Source: Zingiber officinale (Eukaryota > Streptophyta > Magnoliopsida > Zingiberales > Zingiberaceae). From it: 64,000 bases of DNA. Positions 47,630-59,622 of this stretch are shown in pieces. The translations under genes were made by a program, and so were the position numbers. The notes below the pieces were generated by a model. That model was given only the letters and a program-made list of their open reading frames with translations. It made no database searches and was not told where the DNA came from. The stretch covers positions 44,025,461 through 44,089,460 of the forward strand of contig NC_056005.1 of NCBI RefSeq assembly GCF_018446385.1, in the 5' to 3' direction. The number at the start of each line of letters is the position of its first letter. Position 1 is the first letter of the stretch.

Positions 47630-48079
47630 ATGGAATCCACCCCTGAATCTGATGAGGTATCATCTCTACGCCAACAACTAGCCCATATGACTCAACTACT
47701 CACCCACAAGGATACTGCTTTAGTCGAGATGACACAAAACAGAGATCTTCAATCTTCTCTCCGCCAAGACATTGAGGAACTCTGGTTAGCCGCCAAGTCT
47801 CGGGTCCAGGCTGAAGTAGCGTTGAAACAAAAAGCTTATGCGGATCTGGAGAGCCAGGCTCAATTCCTAATTTATCTGAAAGAGAAACACGCTGCTTCTA
47901 TAGCCCTTCTTCAAGAAGAAAACTGGCTTAAAGATAAAACCCTTGCTCAACAGCATCGCATTATTCAGTCCGTCAGGGCAGAGCTTACTCAGGTGCGATC
48001 TTACTTGGAGCAAGCAGGCCGAGCCAAACACCCTGGCTCAAGTTGGCCACCAGCTATTGGCACTGGAATTGAATCCTAA
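47630..48079 (+). CDS. Hypothetical coiled-coil protein, 149 residues, probably element-encoded
   Basis: I do not recognise a family. The product is almost all helix-forming, with Leu-rich heptads (SLRQQLAHMTQLL, SLRQDIEELW, VRAELTQVRSYLEQA) and no membrane segment or signal peptide. The ATG follows a TTTAAAAGGGG box by about 60 bases. The ORF is followed within about 170 bases by a 119-bp tandem array and is surrounded by repeats, so it may be the start of a transposon-borne protein or a gene truncated by rearrangement. An accidental ORF cannot be ruled out. Confidence 0.35.
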   Translation: MESTPESDEVSSLRQQLAHMTQLLTHKDTALVEMTQNRDLQSSLRQDIEELWLAAKSRVQAEVALKQKAYADLESQAQFLIYLKEKHAASIALLQEENWLKDKTLAQQHRIIQSVRAELTQVRSYLEQAGRAKHPGSSWPPAIGTGIES

Positions 48080-48239
48080 TTACTTAGATATCTCTAATGT
48101 GGAAATGAGAGTTTGAGAGGTGTCCCCTGTAGTTCCTTAAATAAATGCAAATCTGATAAGGCTTCATCTTTTATCTCTTCTTTACTTTTTCCCTGGTACT
48201 TCTTTGTTTGTTGATACTCACCCGGGACTTAAGAGTGCA

Positions 48240-48810
48240 AAAGGATGACCCGTGAGTTATGAAGCGCGGTAGTGTGATGTGAGGGTGAGAGTTTGAAATC
48301 CTGCCCGAGGGATCATTGGTTGTGAGAGCAGACTCACTTCTAACTCGCATGGGGGCGGGGATTTGGAGGCGTGAGAGCATGCTCACTTATAACTTGCTCT
48401 AGGGCGAGAGTCCAGAATCTCGACTGAAAGGTCGTCGGTCGTGAGAGCAAACTCACTTATAACTCGTACTGGGGCAAGAGTCTGGAGACATGAGAGCATG
48501 TTCATTTATAACTCGCGCTGGGGTGAGAGTCTGGAATCTCGACCGAAAGGTCATCAGTTGTGAGGGCAAGCTCACTTATAACTCGCGCTAGGACGAGAGT
48601 CTGGAAGCGTGAGAGCACGCTAACTTATAACTCGCGCTGGAGTGAGTGTCTGGAATCCTGACCGAAAGGTTGTTGGTTGTGAGAGCAAGCTCACTTATAA
48701 CTCTCGCTGGGGCGAGAGTCCGGAAGCGTGAGAGCATGCTCACTTATAACTCGCGCTGGGGCGAGAGTCTAGAATCCTGATCGAAAGGTCGTTGGTCATG
48801 AGAGCCTGAG
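48240..48810 (+). repeat. 119-bp tandem repeat array
   Basis: The anchor GAAAGG recurs at 48426, 48545, 48664 and 48783, exactly 119 apart. Each unit has two related halves with GAGAGCA-GCTCACTTATAACTCGCGCTGGGGCGAGAGTC. A partial, more diverged unit precedes the first anchor. GAGAGCAAGCTCACT forms a short inverted repeat in each half. Confidence 0.9.
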
Positions 48811-48905
48811 TAGGAATGAATCTAGAGGTCTGACCAGGAATGGATCTGGAGACCTGACCAGGGATGAATGTGTAGGTCTGACCAGGAACGGATCTGGAGA
48901 CCTAC
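48800..48905 (+). repeat. Short tandem repeat of GGTCTGACCAGGAATGGATC type
   Basis: Three to four imperfect ~34-bp copies (GTCTGACCAGGAATGGATCTGGAGACC) directly after the 119-bp array. Confidence 0.7.
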
Positions 48906-51287
48906 GGTACCCAAATAATAATTAAATAATAAGGTTATTTGAGAAAATAATCTTATTGAAATTTTTAGGAATTTTTAGGAATTTTCTGGGATTAGATCGG
49001 AGCTCGTATGATGTATGTTGCAGGGATGAATTTATAGACTTGGGAAAAGCCTGTTTGGAATACCCAAAGATGGGAGTTGATTGAGGAATTTAACCTAGGG
49101 TTTAATTAAAATATCTAAGTTTATAATATTTTATTTCTTTTCTTTCTTTTCTCCCCGTGCCTAAATCCACATTGCCTTCCCCCAACCCGACTGCGCCACC
49201 CTCATTTCCTCCCCTCCCAATGCCTCCCTCACCCGTGCTGATTCCTCTCCTTCGCCGAACCACCGCCGCCTCTCCCTCTCGCTGCGACTTCCCCTGATCT
49301 CGCCCGAGCTCCTCTCCCGATTCTTCTTCTTCTACTCACATCCGCTGACCTCTCTTCATCTGTCGCCTCCTTCCTTTCCTCTCCAGTTGCTCACCCACAC
49401 CGACTGAGCCTTCCTCTTTCCTGACTTGTCGTCGATGCCAAACGTCAGCTGGTGATGTGCCCTAATGCCGGTATGGATTTTTCATCTTCGACCTCGAGTA
49501 GTGCCCTAGCATTGATCGATGTCGCTGAGCCCTAACCTCATGGTTTCCTCCAGATCCACGGCTGTCGATGGTCGAGCACCCGAGCTCCTTTTCGATCGTG
49601 CCCTAGATCTATCACCGACATTGAGCCTTTGCGATCTCCCCTCACTGCAAGCCGACGCCTTGGTCACTAGCCATCCGCTCGAGATCTGTCAACGCTGTGG
49701 AAAGGGGAGTGGTTTTCGATCTGTGCATCATTGATCGATGATTGGTGTTGATCATTGTTCGTTGTGCCCTAGATCCCTCCGGTCGATCGCTAGTGATTCA
49801 CCTTGAGGCAGCATACTACAGTTCATGGCATGCTTGAGAATGCTAGCCGGATTCAGTCTTGGGGAAGAGTAACACATTGCGCCACTAGCACTCAATCTCT
49901 TCATCTAATGGCTGCGTATAGGGAATGAGGTGAGATTTCATGGTTTAAGAACTTGTTTGATCAGGAGATTAATTGGATTAATTTTCTATCCATGTTGATT
50001 GACAGAAGCATTAGTAGGTGATGGATTGGTTGATTAAGGATATTGTTAGGTTGAGTCGGTTTGTTCTTATGTTGTGATTAAGCAAGAAGTAGGTTGGTTA
50101 CTAATCTTATGATTTGTTGTGGTTAGTTGGTGGATCCACTTTCTCACAGCAACATTCGGTTACTTCATCGAAGGGTTGCAGATTTGGTTTAAGGGATTCG
50201 AGCTAGATGAGATTTCTCGAACTTGAAGACAGTTGGAACGATCAATAGTTAGAGGTGGGTACCTTTGACTTATCTCTTTTGATATTGTCATTATGATATG
50301 CATAGTATTTTATAGCTAGTAGTAATGGTTGTGTTTAGCTACCATTGGTATGTCACTACTTGATACCTATAGCATGCCTTTGTTTGTTATTATCTATTAT
50401 ACACTTAGACTTATATTCTTTTGTTCTTGTCATGTGTACTTATGACCATATAAGTAGTGGCATACATTACCTTACTATGTATAGGACTAGTTACTAGACA
50501 TATCTGACATGTGTACCTAGTTTCATGATACTTAGATCCTTGTTGGATTTCTTTACCTTTTTGTTATATTAGGGAGGTGTCAGGATTTACATGCTGTAGT
50601 GTCATGCACCATCTTGCATGATTGCATGCTGAGCAATCATTGACTCCATTATTGTTGAGCACATCACCAGTTACATGATCTGCACACACAATCACTCAGA
50701 GTTAGTGGTACATCAGACAGGGTGTGTGCAGTTTGCTCTGTCAGGGCTCCGCTGATCCGCTCATGGGTAGCAATGATTGCAACATGTAGCGGGCAGGGAT
50801 CTCTCCCCTTGACTATGATACAGGGAGATGAGAGCTTAGACTCCCCCACTATGTTTGGGGTAGGAAGATAGGTGTACTCCGACAACATCATGTCCACTCG
50901 GCCACTCAGGAGTAATGATGGCAGAGTGCACAATTGTCATAGCCCTACCCACTCGGTCTCACTATTGCGTGTGAGATGGCTGACTGACGTCAGGGGTGAC
51001 CATGCTATATTTGCATCATATGCATGGATTGCATTTATTGTTTGTGGTTGCTGTATTTTGTATGTTGCATTTTTGGTGGTTGCATATGATTGACATGCAT
51101 ATAGGAGACATTTTATGTCTATTCTGACGACCCTTACATCTGGATAGGAGGTCCTGGTGAGTACAATTTCTTCAGCATTTCAGTTCACATTTCCTATTAT
51201 TGTTCGAGAAACTGTACCATATGATTATTACTGGTAGTTATATTTTACTATGCATGTCCGCTTGATACCGGCTAAGTATGTTATACT
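48906..51287 (+). repeat. Truncated LTR-like block, possibly Ty3/gypsy
   Basis: About 2.4 kb without a convincing gene. It has an AT-rich start with AATTTTTAGGAATTTTTAGG, a pyrimidine- and CCG-rich leader-like stretch (49130-49450), then long non-coding sequence to 51287. This is the same general layout as the solo LTR at 21041-24002. It is cut on the right by the copia LTR at 51288. The class is inferred from layout only. Confidence 0.4.
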
Positions 51288-52388
51288 TGTTGGTGCGGTC
51301 AGCATTAACGGTCTAACTCAGGTTTTGATGAATGACAAATTAGGTTAAGTTAGGTTTGTCGTGATCTAACACTCTGATCGAGTGTGCAGGCAAAGTCCAG
51401 ACAGGTCGACGGGCTGACCGGATGTCTGGCACGAAGTCCAAGCTGGTCGACAGGCTGACCGGACGCTTGGCGAGAAGTCCAGCTAGGTCGACGGGCTGAC
51501 CGGATAGCTGGCGAGAAGTCCAAGCGGGTCGACAGGCTGACCGGACGCTTGGCGAGAAGTCCAGACGGGTCGAAGGGCTGACCGGACGTCTGGCAGGTGA
51601 GTAAAGGTAAGTCACTGGAAGGGAGTGACTGTGAGGACACGTTCCCGGGAAGGGAACATTAGGCGTCGATCCGGCTTAGATCCATTTCGGATATCTAAGT
51701 CGAGATCGTGACTAGATTCCGGTTCGGAAAGATGGAATCTAAGTCATACTTTTTATATTGAACTTATAAACTGTGCTAAAACTTTGTTTTGCAGGATATA
51801 CATTATCTATTTGCCTCGGACTAACCTTGTCTTGCAGGAAAGATGATCCCTGGAGAAAGGAGGTCCGGGCGCTCGGAGGGGATCCGGGTGCCCGGGAGGC
51901 AATTTTCATCCTATCGCGGCGTCGCCACGTGGAGCTCGCTGGTTGGACCTGCCACGTCTCACCAGGGCGCCCGGAAGGGATCCGGGGTGCCCCGAGCCTC
52001 ATATAAAAGGAGGGTCAGGGGTGGAGCTCAAAATAACAACTGAAAAGAAGATCTTCTACTGCTTGCTCTGCTGCTCTGCGCTCCTGTGACGCTAACGAAG
52101 TTCCGACAACACAATTCTCCTTTTCGATTTATTCCTTTGTCGGTATTTCTTTTAGTTTCATTAGCATTTTCTGTACGTAGTTTGTAATAAATTTTGAATT
52201 GCTAGTGATTGCCCACCGAAAGCACTCAAAGAGTGCGGGCCTTGGAGTAGGAGTCGACACAGGCTCTGAACCAAGTAAAATTGTTCTGTGTTAGCATTGC
52301 TTAATTTTTTCGCTGCGTTTAACTCTTATCGAAGAATTTTTCGTAATCGATATTCACTCCCCCTCTATCGAAACATCACGATCCAACA
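51288..52388 (+). repeat. 5' LTR of the SIRE/Maximus-like element (1101 bp)
   Basis: TGTTGGTGCGGTC to GATCCAACA. It carries five 41-bp tandem units near its start and a TATA-like CATATAAAAGGAG near 52000. Confidence 0.85.
51393..51597 (+). repeat. Five tandem 41-bp units in the LTR
   Basis: Units start at 51393, 51434, 51475, 51516 and 51557, each AAGTCCA...GGTCGACGGGCTGACCGGA. Each contains an inner near-palindrome (a 6-7-base sequence such as CCAGACA or CCAAGC recurs inverted as TGTCTGG or GCTTGG). Minus-strand frames across it are repeat by-products. Confidence 0.92.
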
Positions 52389-52390
52389 AG

Positions 52391-52403
52391 TGGTATCAGA
52401 GCA
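52391..52403 (+). other. Primer-binding site of the SIRE/Maximus-like element
   Basis: TGGTATCAGAGCA, two bases after the LTR. Confidence 0.9.
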
Positions 52404-52656
52404 GGTACCGCTCTGATTTGGTGCAACCACCAATCATGCAAGGGGTGATTTGCTTTAAATTTTTTTTTATTTTTGGCTTTCATCTTTTCGCATATCTCCA
52501 AAATGGTATTATTACCTTTTTAGAATTTTTTCCGTCGTAATTAAATCTAAATTGGTGCAACACCAATTTAGTTATTTTTATTTAATTCTTCCCGTACTAC
52601 TAAATCTAAGACCAAGTGTTGGAACATTTCCATTTATTTTTTTGTGCAGATTAAAA

Positions 52657-54339
52657 ATGTCGCAGATCGAGGGCTTCAGCATAGTGTGACCTCCCCTTTT
52701 CAACGGGGATGATTTCCCGTACTGGAAGAAGCGAACGGAAGTATATCTAAATATAGACTTCGATCAATGGTTGAGCGTCACAAGAGCCTACAAAATACCA
52801 GTAGACAGCTCCGGTAATCTACTGGATCCTGAAGAATGGACAACAGACTTAAAGAAGAAGGCATCAACATAGAACAAGGCAATCAACACATTATAGTGCA
52901 GATTAACTAGAGAAGAACTGAACCGGGTCGGACCACATACAAAAGCTAAAGAGCTGTGGGACAAACTGATCGAGTTGCACGAAGGAACGAGCGACGCCAA
53001 GGTAACAAAACGAGACTTGCTTTTAAATCAGATATTTAACATAAAAATGCAGGAAGGAGAAACGGCCAGCCAACTCCACGCAAGAATCAAAGACATTCTC
53101 AACGGACTCCACACAATAGGGCACCAAATGGAGAACCGGGACTTAATAATGTATGCCTTAAACGCTTTTCCACGCAACAACTTGTGGGCATCTATAGTAG
53201 ATGCCTACAATATCTCTAAAAATTTATCAAAATTAAAACTAGATGAACTTTTTTGTGAATTAGAATTGCATGAGCAAACTAACGCCGGGGTTGAGAAAGG
53301 TGTAGCTTTATTTGCAGGTTCCTCAAAAGAAAAGAAGAACAAGTCTGAACCGAAAGAAGATTCTGACCAGAACTCTGAAGATGAAGAACACCTGGTGAAC
53401 CTGGTAAGGAAGATGTTCACCAGGAGGAAAAGAAGCTTCAGCAAGAAGGACCTTCAAAAGATTAACTCTCCAACCGAATCGAGGAGTGTGACGTGCTTCG
53501 GATGCAATAAGAAGGGCCACTACAAGAACGAGTGCCCAAGATTGAAGATCGACAAACCGAAGATGACCAAAAAGAAGGCCCTTAAAGCGACGTGGGACGA
53601 CTCCTCCTCAGAAGAATCAGAAGCAGAAGATCAGAAGCACCAGAGCCACCTCACGTTGATGGCCCTCGAAGCAGAGTCGGAAGATGAATCGGAAGACGGG
53701 TCCGAACCCGAATCGAGCCATGAGTCCGTACTCGTTTCCGAAGGTTCCGAAGAGGTATTCCTAACCGTAAACCGAAATTTTTTTAAAATTATTTCATGCT
53801 TAAATAATAAATTAGTAAAATTAGAAAATGAAAACAAATTGCTCCTCGAGGAAAATTAAATCCTCAAGGAACAAGTTGTAAATAATAAACCAACTCAAGA
53901 TCTAACACTTGAGGAGGATAATTCATCATTAAAATTAGAAATTAATAATTTAAAAAATATGTTAGAAAAATTTACTACCAGATTAAAAAATTTAGACTTA
54001 ATTCTAAATAATCAAAAAACATGTTATAATAAAACTGGACTCGGATATAAGTCGAACTCAAATAAAACTTTTAAATCATTAATAACCCAATACAAACCAA
54101 CAAATAAAGTCTGGGTACCGAAAGCGTGTTTAACCACGCAAATAGGACCTAACCAATATTATATCCCTAAAGATAAAATATATTACATAAAATCAAATAA
54201 ACCAAATCAAAAACCAGAACACAAACCTAAACCAAAAAATTTAAAATCTAAACATATTAGAACTCAACAAAATTTAAACTATCACCAAGTAAAATATAAT
54301 TATAAAAGAAATAGACATAAACTAAGAATTAAAAATTAA
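52657..54339 (+). pseudogene. copia gag (SIRE/Maximus-like element) with in-frame stops
   Basis: One frame from ATG 52657 to TAA 54337. It is broken by TGA 52687, TAG 52870, TAG 52894 and TAA 53857, with no frameshift. It encodes a typical Gag N-terminus (LFNGDDFPYWKKR), the UBN2 domain (KELWDKLIELHEG, LLLNQIFNIKMQEGE), the CCHC knuckle CFGCNKKGHYKNEC (about residue 280), an acidic Glu/Ser-rich region, and a Lys/Asn-rich C-terminus containing VWVPK. Confidence 0.85.
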
Positions 54340-54940
54340 ATTAATGGCCATTAATTCAGGGGGAAGCTTCAGAATAGCTGACACCTCCAAAACTAACCTA
54401 CCCGGCAGGGTAACTCTAACCAACCTACTCGACAGGGTAATTATGATTAGTTAAAAAGGGTTCAAGTTTAACTTGAAAAATGGTACTGGTGAAATTTTGG
54501 ATGATAGTACGTTAGGAAAGCTTAGTCTATGCATGTCTAGGAAGATATGGCTTCGACCTGGTGCATTTGGCTAAGTGGAACTGACCGAATCTACCCTTTA
54601 TGGATCATAACCAGTTATACCAAGGTTTTGTACTAAGTCCAGTGGATAGAACTATTTGGAAAACCTCGAAGGCATGGTTACTTTAATGATGTCCAAGTGA
54701 CTCACCATAGCCCAGAAGTTTATCCAGAGAATGCCTATTTGTTGAACCCAAAGCTAAACCTGAATCTAACACAAGTTAAAAACAAACCCTAAAATTGAAC
54801 CTAATTCATCTCACAAAATTATTAGGATTACATGATTGAAAACATAGATCGGGTGAGATGACTAAGGACATTAACAATTAAATTAAATTAAAATTAAATT
54901 AAAATTAAATTAAATTTAATTAAACTAAAGTTAAATTAAA
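54340..54940 (+). other. gag-pol spacer of the SIRE/Maximus-like element
   Basis: Non-coding. The motif CTAACCTACCCGGCAGGGTAA is repeated within 40 bases near 54397. Related elements often have a long spacer here. Confidence 0.5.
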
Positions 54941-55980
54941 ACTTATTTTTTTAAATTTTTTTTTACAAATTAAAACTTAAATTTTTTTTACTTAAAAATT
55001 TATTTTAAAAATTAAAACTTAAATTTTTTAACTTAAAAATTTATTTTAAAAATTAAAACATAAATTTTTTTTATTTAAAAATTTATTTTAAAAATTAAAA
55101 CATAAATTTTTTTACTTAAAAAATTACTTTAAAAATTAAAACTTAAATTTTTTTACTTAAAAATTTATTTTAAAAATTAAAACTTAAATTTTTTTTACTT
55201 AAAAATATATTTTAAAAATTAAAACTTAAAATTTTTTACTTAAAAATTTATTTTAAAAATTAAAACTTAAATTTTTTTACTTAAAAATTTATTTTAAAAA
55301 TTAAAACTTAAATTTTATTACTTAAAAATTTATTTTAAAAATTAAAACTTAAATTTTTTTACTTAAAAATTTATTTTAAAAATTAAAACTTAATTTTTTT
55401 TTACTTAAAAATCTATTTTAAAAATTAAACTTAAAATTTTTTTCTTAAAAATTTATTTTAAAAATTAAAACTTAAATTTTTTTACTTAAAAATTTATTTA
55501 AAAAATTAAAACTTAAATTTTTTTTCTTAAAAATTTATTTTAAAAATTAAAACTTAATTTTTTTTTACTTAAAAATTTATTTTAAAAATTAAAACTTAAA
55601 TTTTTTTTACTTAAAAATTTATTTTAAAAATTTAAACTTAAATTTTTTTACTTAAAAATTAAAACTTAATTTTTTTTACTTAAAAATTTATTTTAAAAAT
55701 TAAAACTTAATTTTTTTTTCTAAAAATTTATTTTAAAAATAAAAAACTTAAATTTTTTCACTTAAAAATTTATTTAAAAAATTAAAACTTAATTTTTTTT
55801 TACTTAAAAATTTATTTTAAAAATTAAAACTTAAATTTTTTTAACTTAAAAATTTATTTTTTAAAACTTATTTTTTTTAAATTTTATTTTTTTTAACTTA
55901 AAAATTTATTTTAAAAATTAAAACTTAATTTTTTTTTAACTTAAAAATTTATTTTAAAAATTTAAATTATTTTTTTTTTC
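54940..55980 (+). repeat. AT-rich ~41-bp satellite between gag and pol
   Basis: About 24 copies of a unit like TTACTTAAAAATTTATTTTAAAAATTAAAACTTAAATTTTT, varying mainly in T-run length. Each unit is a near-palindrome (TTAAAAATT / AATTTTTAA). Confidence 0.93.
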
Positions 55981-56002
55981 TCTTAAAAACTATAAGTCCA
56001 AT

Positions 56003-59000
56003 AGTTAGACTAACCCGAATTCCTACTTATTGTAGGAAACTAAGTGTATTTTGGATAGTGGTTGCTCCAAACATATGACTGGAAATCACACAAAATTCAC
56101 TCAACTCACCTACAAAAGCCTAGGAACAATTGCCTTTGGGAACAACGACAAACTCAAGGTAATTGGTATAGGTAATATCGAACTGAAAATTGACTTTATT
56201 ATTACAAATGTTTTACTTGTTGAAAATTTCAAGTATAATCTTTTAAGTATCAGTCAACTGTGTGATACTAGATATAAGGTTAGGTTTTTATCTATAGAAT
56301 GCCTAATCAAACACCTAGACAACCCTAACATAGGCCTAAAAGGGTTTAGGAAAGACAACATCTATGCGATTAACTTAACCACTTCTTCAATTAAGTGTTA
56401 TTTAACACAAAAAGGAGAAACCTGGTTATGACATAGAAGAATGTCACACACGAATTTCAGAAATATAAGTAGACTAAATGGACTAGTTAGAGGACTACCA
56501 AAATTACCTAACCTTGATTCAACCATATGTAATGCTTGTCAACAAGGTAAGCAAACAAAATCTACCCACAAACCAACTAATGAATCACAAACCAACTCAA
56601 TATTAGAATTTCTACACCTAGACCTATTTGACTCCCATGGAGTCAAATCAATAAATGGAAGTCTATACTGTCTAGTAATAATAGATGACTATTCTAGGTT
56701 CACTTGGGTAAAATTTTTAAAAAATAAAGATGAAACTTTTGAAATTTTTACAAACTTTTGTAAACAAGTTGAAAATGAAAAGGACCTTAAAATTAAAAGA
56801 ATCAGAAGTGATAATGGGGGAGAATTTAAAAATCATAACTTTAACAAATTCTGTCTTGAAAATGGCTACCATCACAAATTTTTGTGCCCTAAAACCCCCC
56901 AACAAAATGGGATTGTAGAAAGAAAAAATAGAACCTTACTTGAAGCCTCTAGAACGATGTTAAATGAATACAACTTACCTAAATATTTTTGGGCAGAAGC
57001 TGTTAGTACAGTTTGCTATGTACAAAACAGAACAACACTAAATAAAACCCATAACAAAACATTTTTCGAAGTCTATTATAATAAATAACCCAATATAAAA
57101 TACTTTAAAGTATTTGGGCACCCAGCTTTCATCCTAAACACAAGAGAACACTTAGGAAAATTCACCTCTAAAGTTGAAAATGGAATTTTCTTAGGCTACT
57201 CCCTAAATAGTAGAGGCTACAAGGTTTATAATAAGGTTACCTTAAGAATTAAAGAAACTACTAATGTGAAATTTGAAGAATCCAAACAAAACCTAGAACA
57301 AACACAACTTCAACCAATTAAATTTGTTCAAGAAAATAATAACTCTGAAGGAACCAACCAAATTCTAAGTCATGAAGAAGAAGAATAACCTCAGGAGAGT
57401 CAACCACCTAGAACTATAAGAGTTAACCCAAATCACCCAACTGATCAAATAATTGGTGACCCAGATCTTAGGGTTCAGACTATATCATCCTTTAGAAATC
57501 TAAGTCAAATATCTTTAATCTCAAAAATTGAACCCAAAATCATAGCCAAATCACTACTTGACCCAGACTGGGTCATAGCTATGCAAGAGGAATTAGCTCA
57601 ATTTGAGTGTAATGAAGTTTGGGACTTGGTACCACCACCCAAGAATAAGAAAATAATAGAAACAAAATGGGTATTTAGAAACAAATTAAGTGAAACTGGA
57701 GAAATTACTAGAAATAAGGCTAGGCTAATTGCTAAGGGGTTTAATTAAGTATAAGGACTTGACTATGATGAAACATATGCCCTAGTGGCTAGACTAGAGT
57801 CCATTAGGATGTTACTAAGTTATGCAACACACAAAGAGTTTAGACTATACCAAATGGATGTTAAGTCAACATTCCTAAATGAACTAATAAAAGAAGAAGT
57901 CTACGTAGGACAACCACCTGGGTTTGAGAGTCTAGAACACCCTGATTATGTCTATAAATTGAAGAAAGCCTTATATGGACTTAAGCAAGCACCTAGGGCT
58001 TGGTATGAAAGACTAACTTCTTACCTAATCTCTAAAGGGTTTAACCAAGGTCAAATTGACCCAACCTTATTTGTCAAATTAATAAAAGAAGATATTTTTA
58101 TAGCACAAATTTACGTAGATGATATAATCTTTGATTCAACAAATTCAGAATTTTTAGATGAATTTACAAACTTAATGGAACACGAGTTTGAAATGAGTCT
58201 GGTAGGCAAATTAACCTATTTTTTAGGATTACAAATCAAACAGACAAATGAAGGTAATTACATTTATCAACAAAAATATACTAAGGAATTACTTAAAAAA
58301 TTTGGAATGGAAAACACCAAAGAGATAAAAACACCTATGGCAGTAAACATAATCCTAGATGATGACCCCAATGGAAAACCAGTTGATTTAAAATACTATA
58401 GGAGTGTCATAGGTAGCTTACTATACTTAACTGCAAGTCGACCAGATATTTTATTTGCAGTTAGTATGTGTGCTAGATACCAAATCTGTGCTAAAGAATC
58501 TCATTTGACTCAAGTCAAAAGAATCTTTAGATACCTGAAAGGAACAACAAATGTAGGTATTTGGTATCCTAGGACTAATAATTTTGAATTAATAGGGTAC
58601 TCTGACTTAGATTATGTTGGATGCAAATTAGACTACAAAAGCACAAGTGGCGGATGCCAATTACTGGGTCCATCACTTGTTAGCTGGTTTAGTAGAAAGT
58701 AACACTGCGTTGCCCTATCCACAACTGAGTCAGAATATATAGCTATAGGAGAGTGCGTTGCACAATTATTATAGATGATGCACACCCTAAAAGATTTTAA
58801 CTTGAACCTTACAAATGTCAAAGTCTTAATTGATAACATTAGCTCAATTAACCTAATAAAAAATCCAGTGCATAATTCCAGAACTAAACACATTGAAATT
58901 AGGCATCACTTTATCAGGGATCATGTTACTAAAGGTGACATTGAACTCAAATACATTGAGTCCAAGTCCAATTTAGCTGACATATTCACAAAACCACTCC

Positions 59001-59056
59001 CTGAAAGTGAATTTAGTAATCTGCGTAGAAAATTAGGAATGCGCTTAATAGACTAG
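56003..59056 (+). pseudogene. copia pol (protease-integrase-RT-RNase H) with seven nonsense codons
   Basis: A single frame carries protease (LDSGCSKHMTGNH), GAG-pre-integrase, integrase (HLDLFDSHG, IIDDYSRFTW, RSDNGGEF, TPQQNGIVERKNRT), RT (YQMDVKSTFLNELIKEEVYV, YGLKQAPRAW, YVDDIIFDS) and RNase H (KSTSGGCQLL, LSTTESEYIA, RTKHIEIRHHFIRD, ADIFTKPL). Stops lie at 56429 (TGA), 57086, 57386, 57746, 57752 and 58700 (TAA) and 58772 (TAG); the natural end is TAG 59054. No frameshift was found in about 3 kb. Confidence 0.88.
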
Positions 59057-59229
59057 GATTTTCAAAATTCAAAATTGTTTTAAAATTGAATGTTTCAAAT
59101 TCTAGGTTAAAATTGTTTGATTTTTTTAAAACTTTCCTACTTTTAGAAATTCAAAACAGTTTTAGCCTTAGACTAGAAAAATCCCTTTAGAAATCATGTT
59201 CCCCTAGACTAGTATTTGAGCATCTCACC
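59057..59229 (+). other. 3' untranslated part of the SIRE/Maximus-like element
   Basis: AT-rich, no polypurine tract reached. It stops where TGTTAGAG begins. Confidence 0.6.
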
Positions 59230-59622
59230 TGTTAGAGTGTATACTAAAAGCCTAGCTTTTGTAAATATTTATTTGTTGAAATAAAAGAATCACATTGGTC
59301 AATTTCTGTATTTATTTGTTAAATGTAATTGTTCAATTAATTTATATAGTAGATAACATGGAGTGTGGTGTCACACTCAGAAAATCATGTTGTCGGCTCT
59401 CTATAAATTATAAACAGTTGCTCGCGACTAAGATGGAAAGGATCAAATCATCAGTATAGTCGTAGTGTAATTAAGTATTAATTTATCTTGACTAATAAAT
59501 TACACTGATACACTTTAAGTGTATTGAGTAGGATCATTTAGGTAAGTTCTTTTTGTACTGACTTACTAAAAGAACTAAACCTTAGTTATTATGGAAGTGT
59601 GTGCTCTTAATCCTAATATAAT
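59230..59622 (+). repeat. First 393 bp of the same LTR family as 31209-34646
   Basis: Starts TGTTAGAGTGTATACTAAAAG and stays closely similar to 31209-31605, up to CTTAATCCTAATATAAT, where the minus-strand element begins. Confidence 0.88.

Larger units (their letters stand above)
51288..59229 (+). mobile_element. SIRE/Maximus-like copia element, 5' LTR to end of pol, 3' LTR absent
   Basis: 5' LTR 51288-52388, primer site at 52391, gag frame from 52657, an AT-rich satellite (54940-55980), then a pol frame from about 56003 to 59056. The 3' untranslated part is cut at 59230 by another LTR before any 3' LTR appears. Gag and pol are in different frames. Lineage is inferred from Gag with a CCHC knuckle plus the long gag-pol spacer. 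Confidence 0.85.

Noticed and set aside
48240-48810. Regular repeats that could be mistaken for a CRISPR array
   Set aside because: Units are 119 bp, diverged, directly adjoining with no unique spacers, and the DNA is clearly plant nuclear.
49519-49734. 71-codon frame in the GC-rich leader-like sequence
   Set aside because: Short, with no motif, inside a probable LTR leader; not supportable as a gene.
51340-51640. Minus-strand frames of 91 and 96 codons with repeated Pro-Val-Ser residues
   Set aside because: By-products of the five 41-bp LTR repeats.
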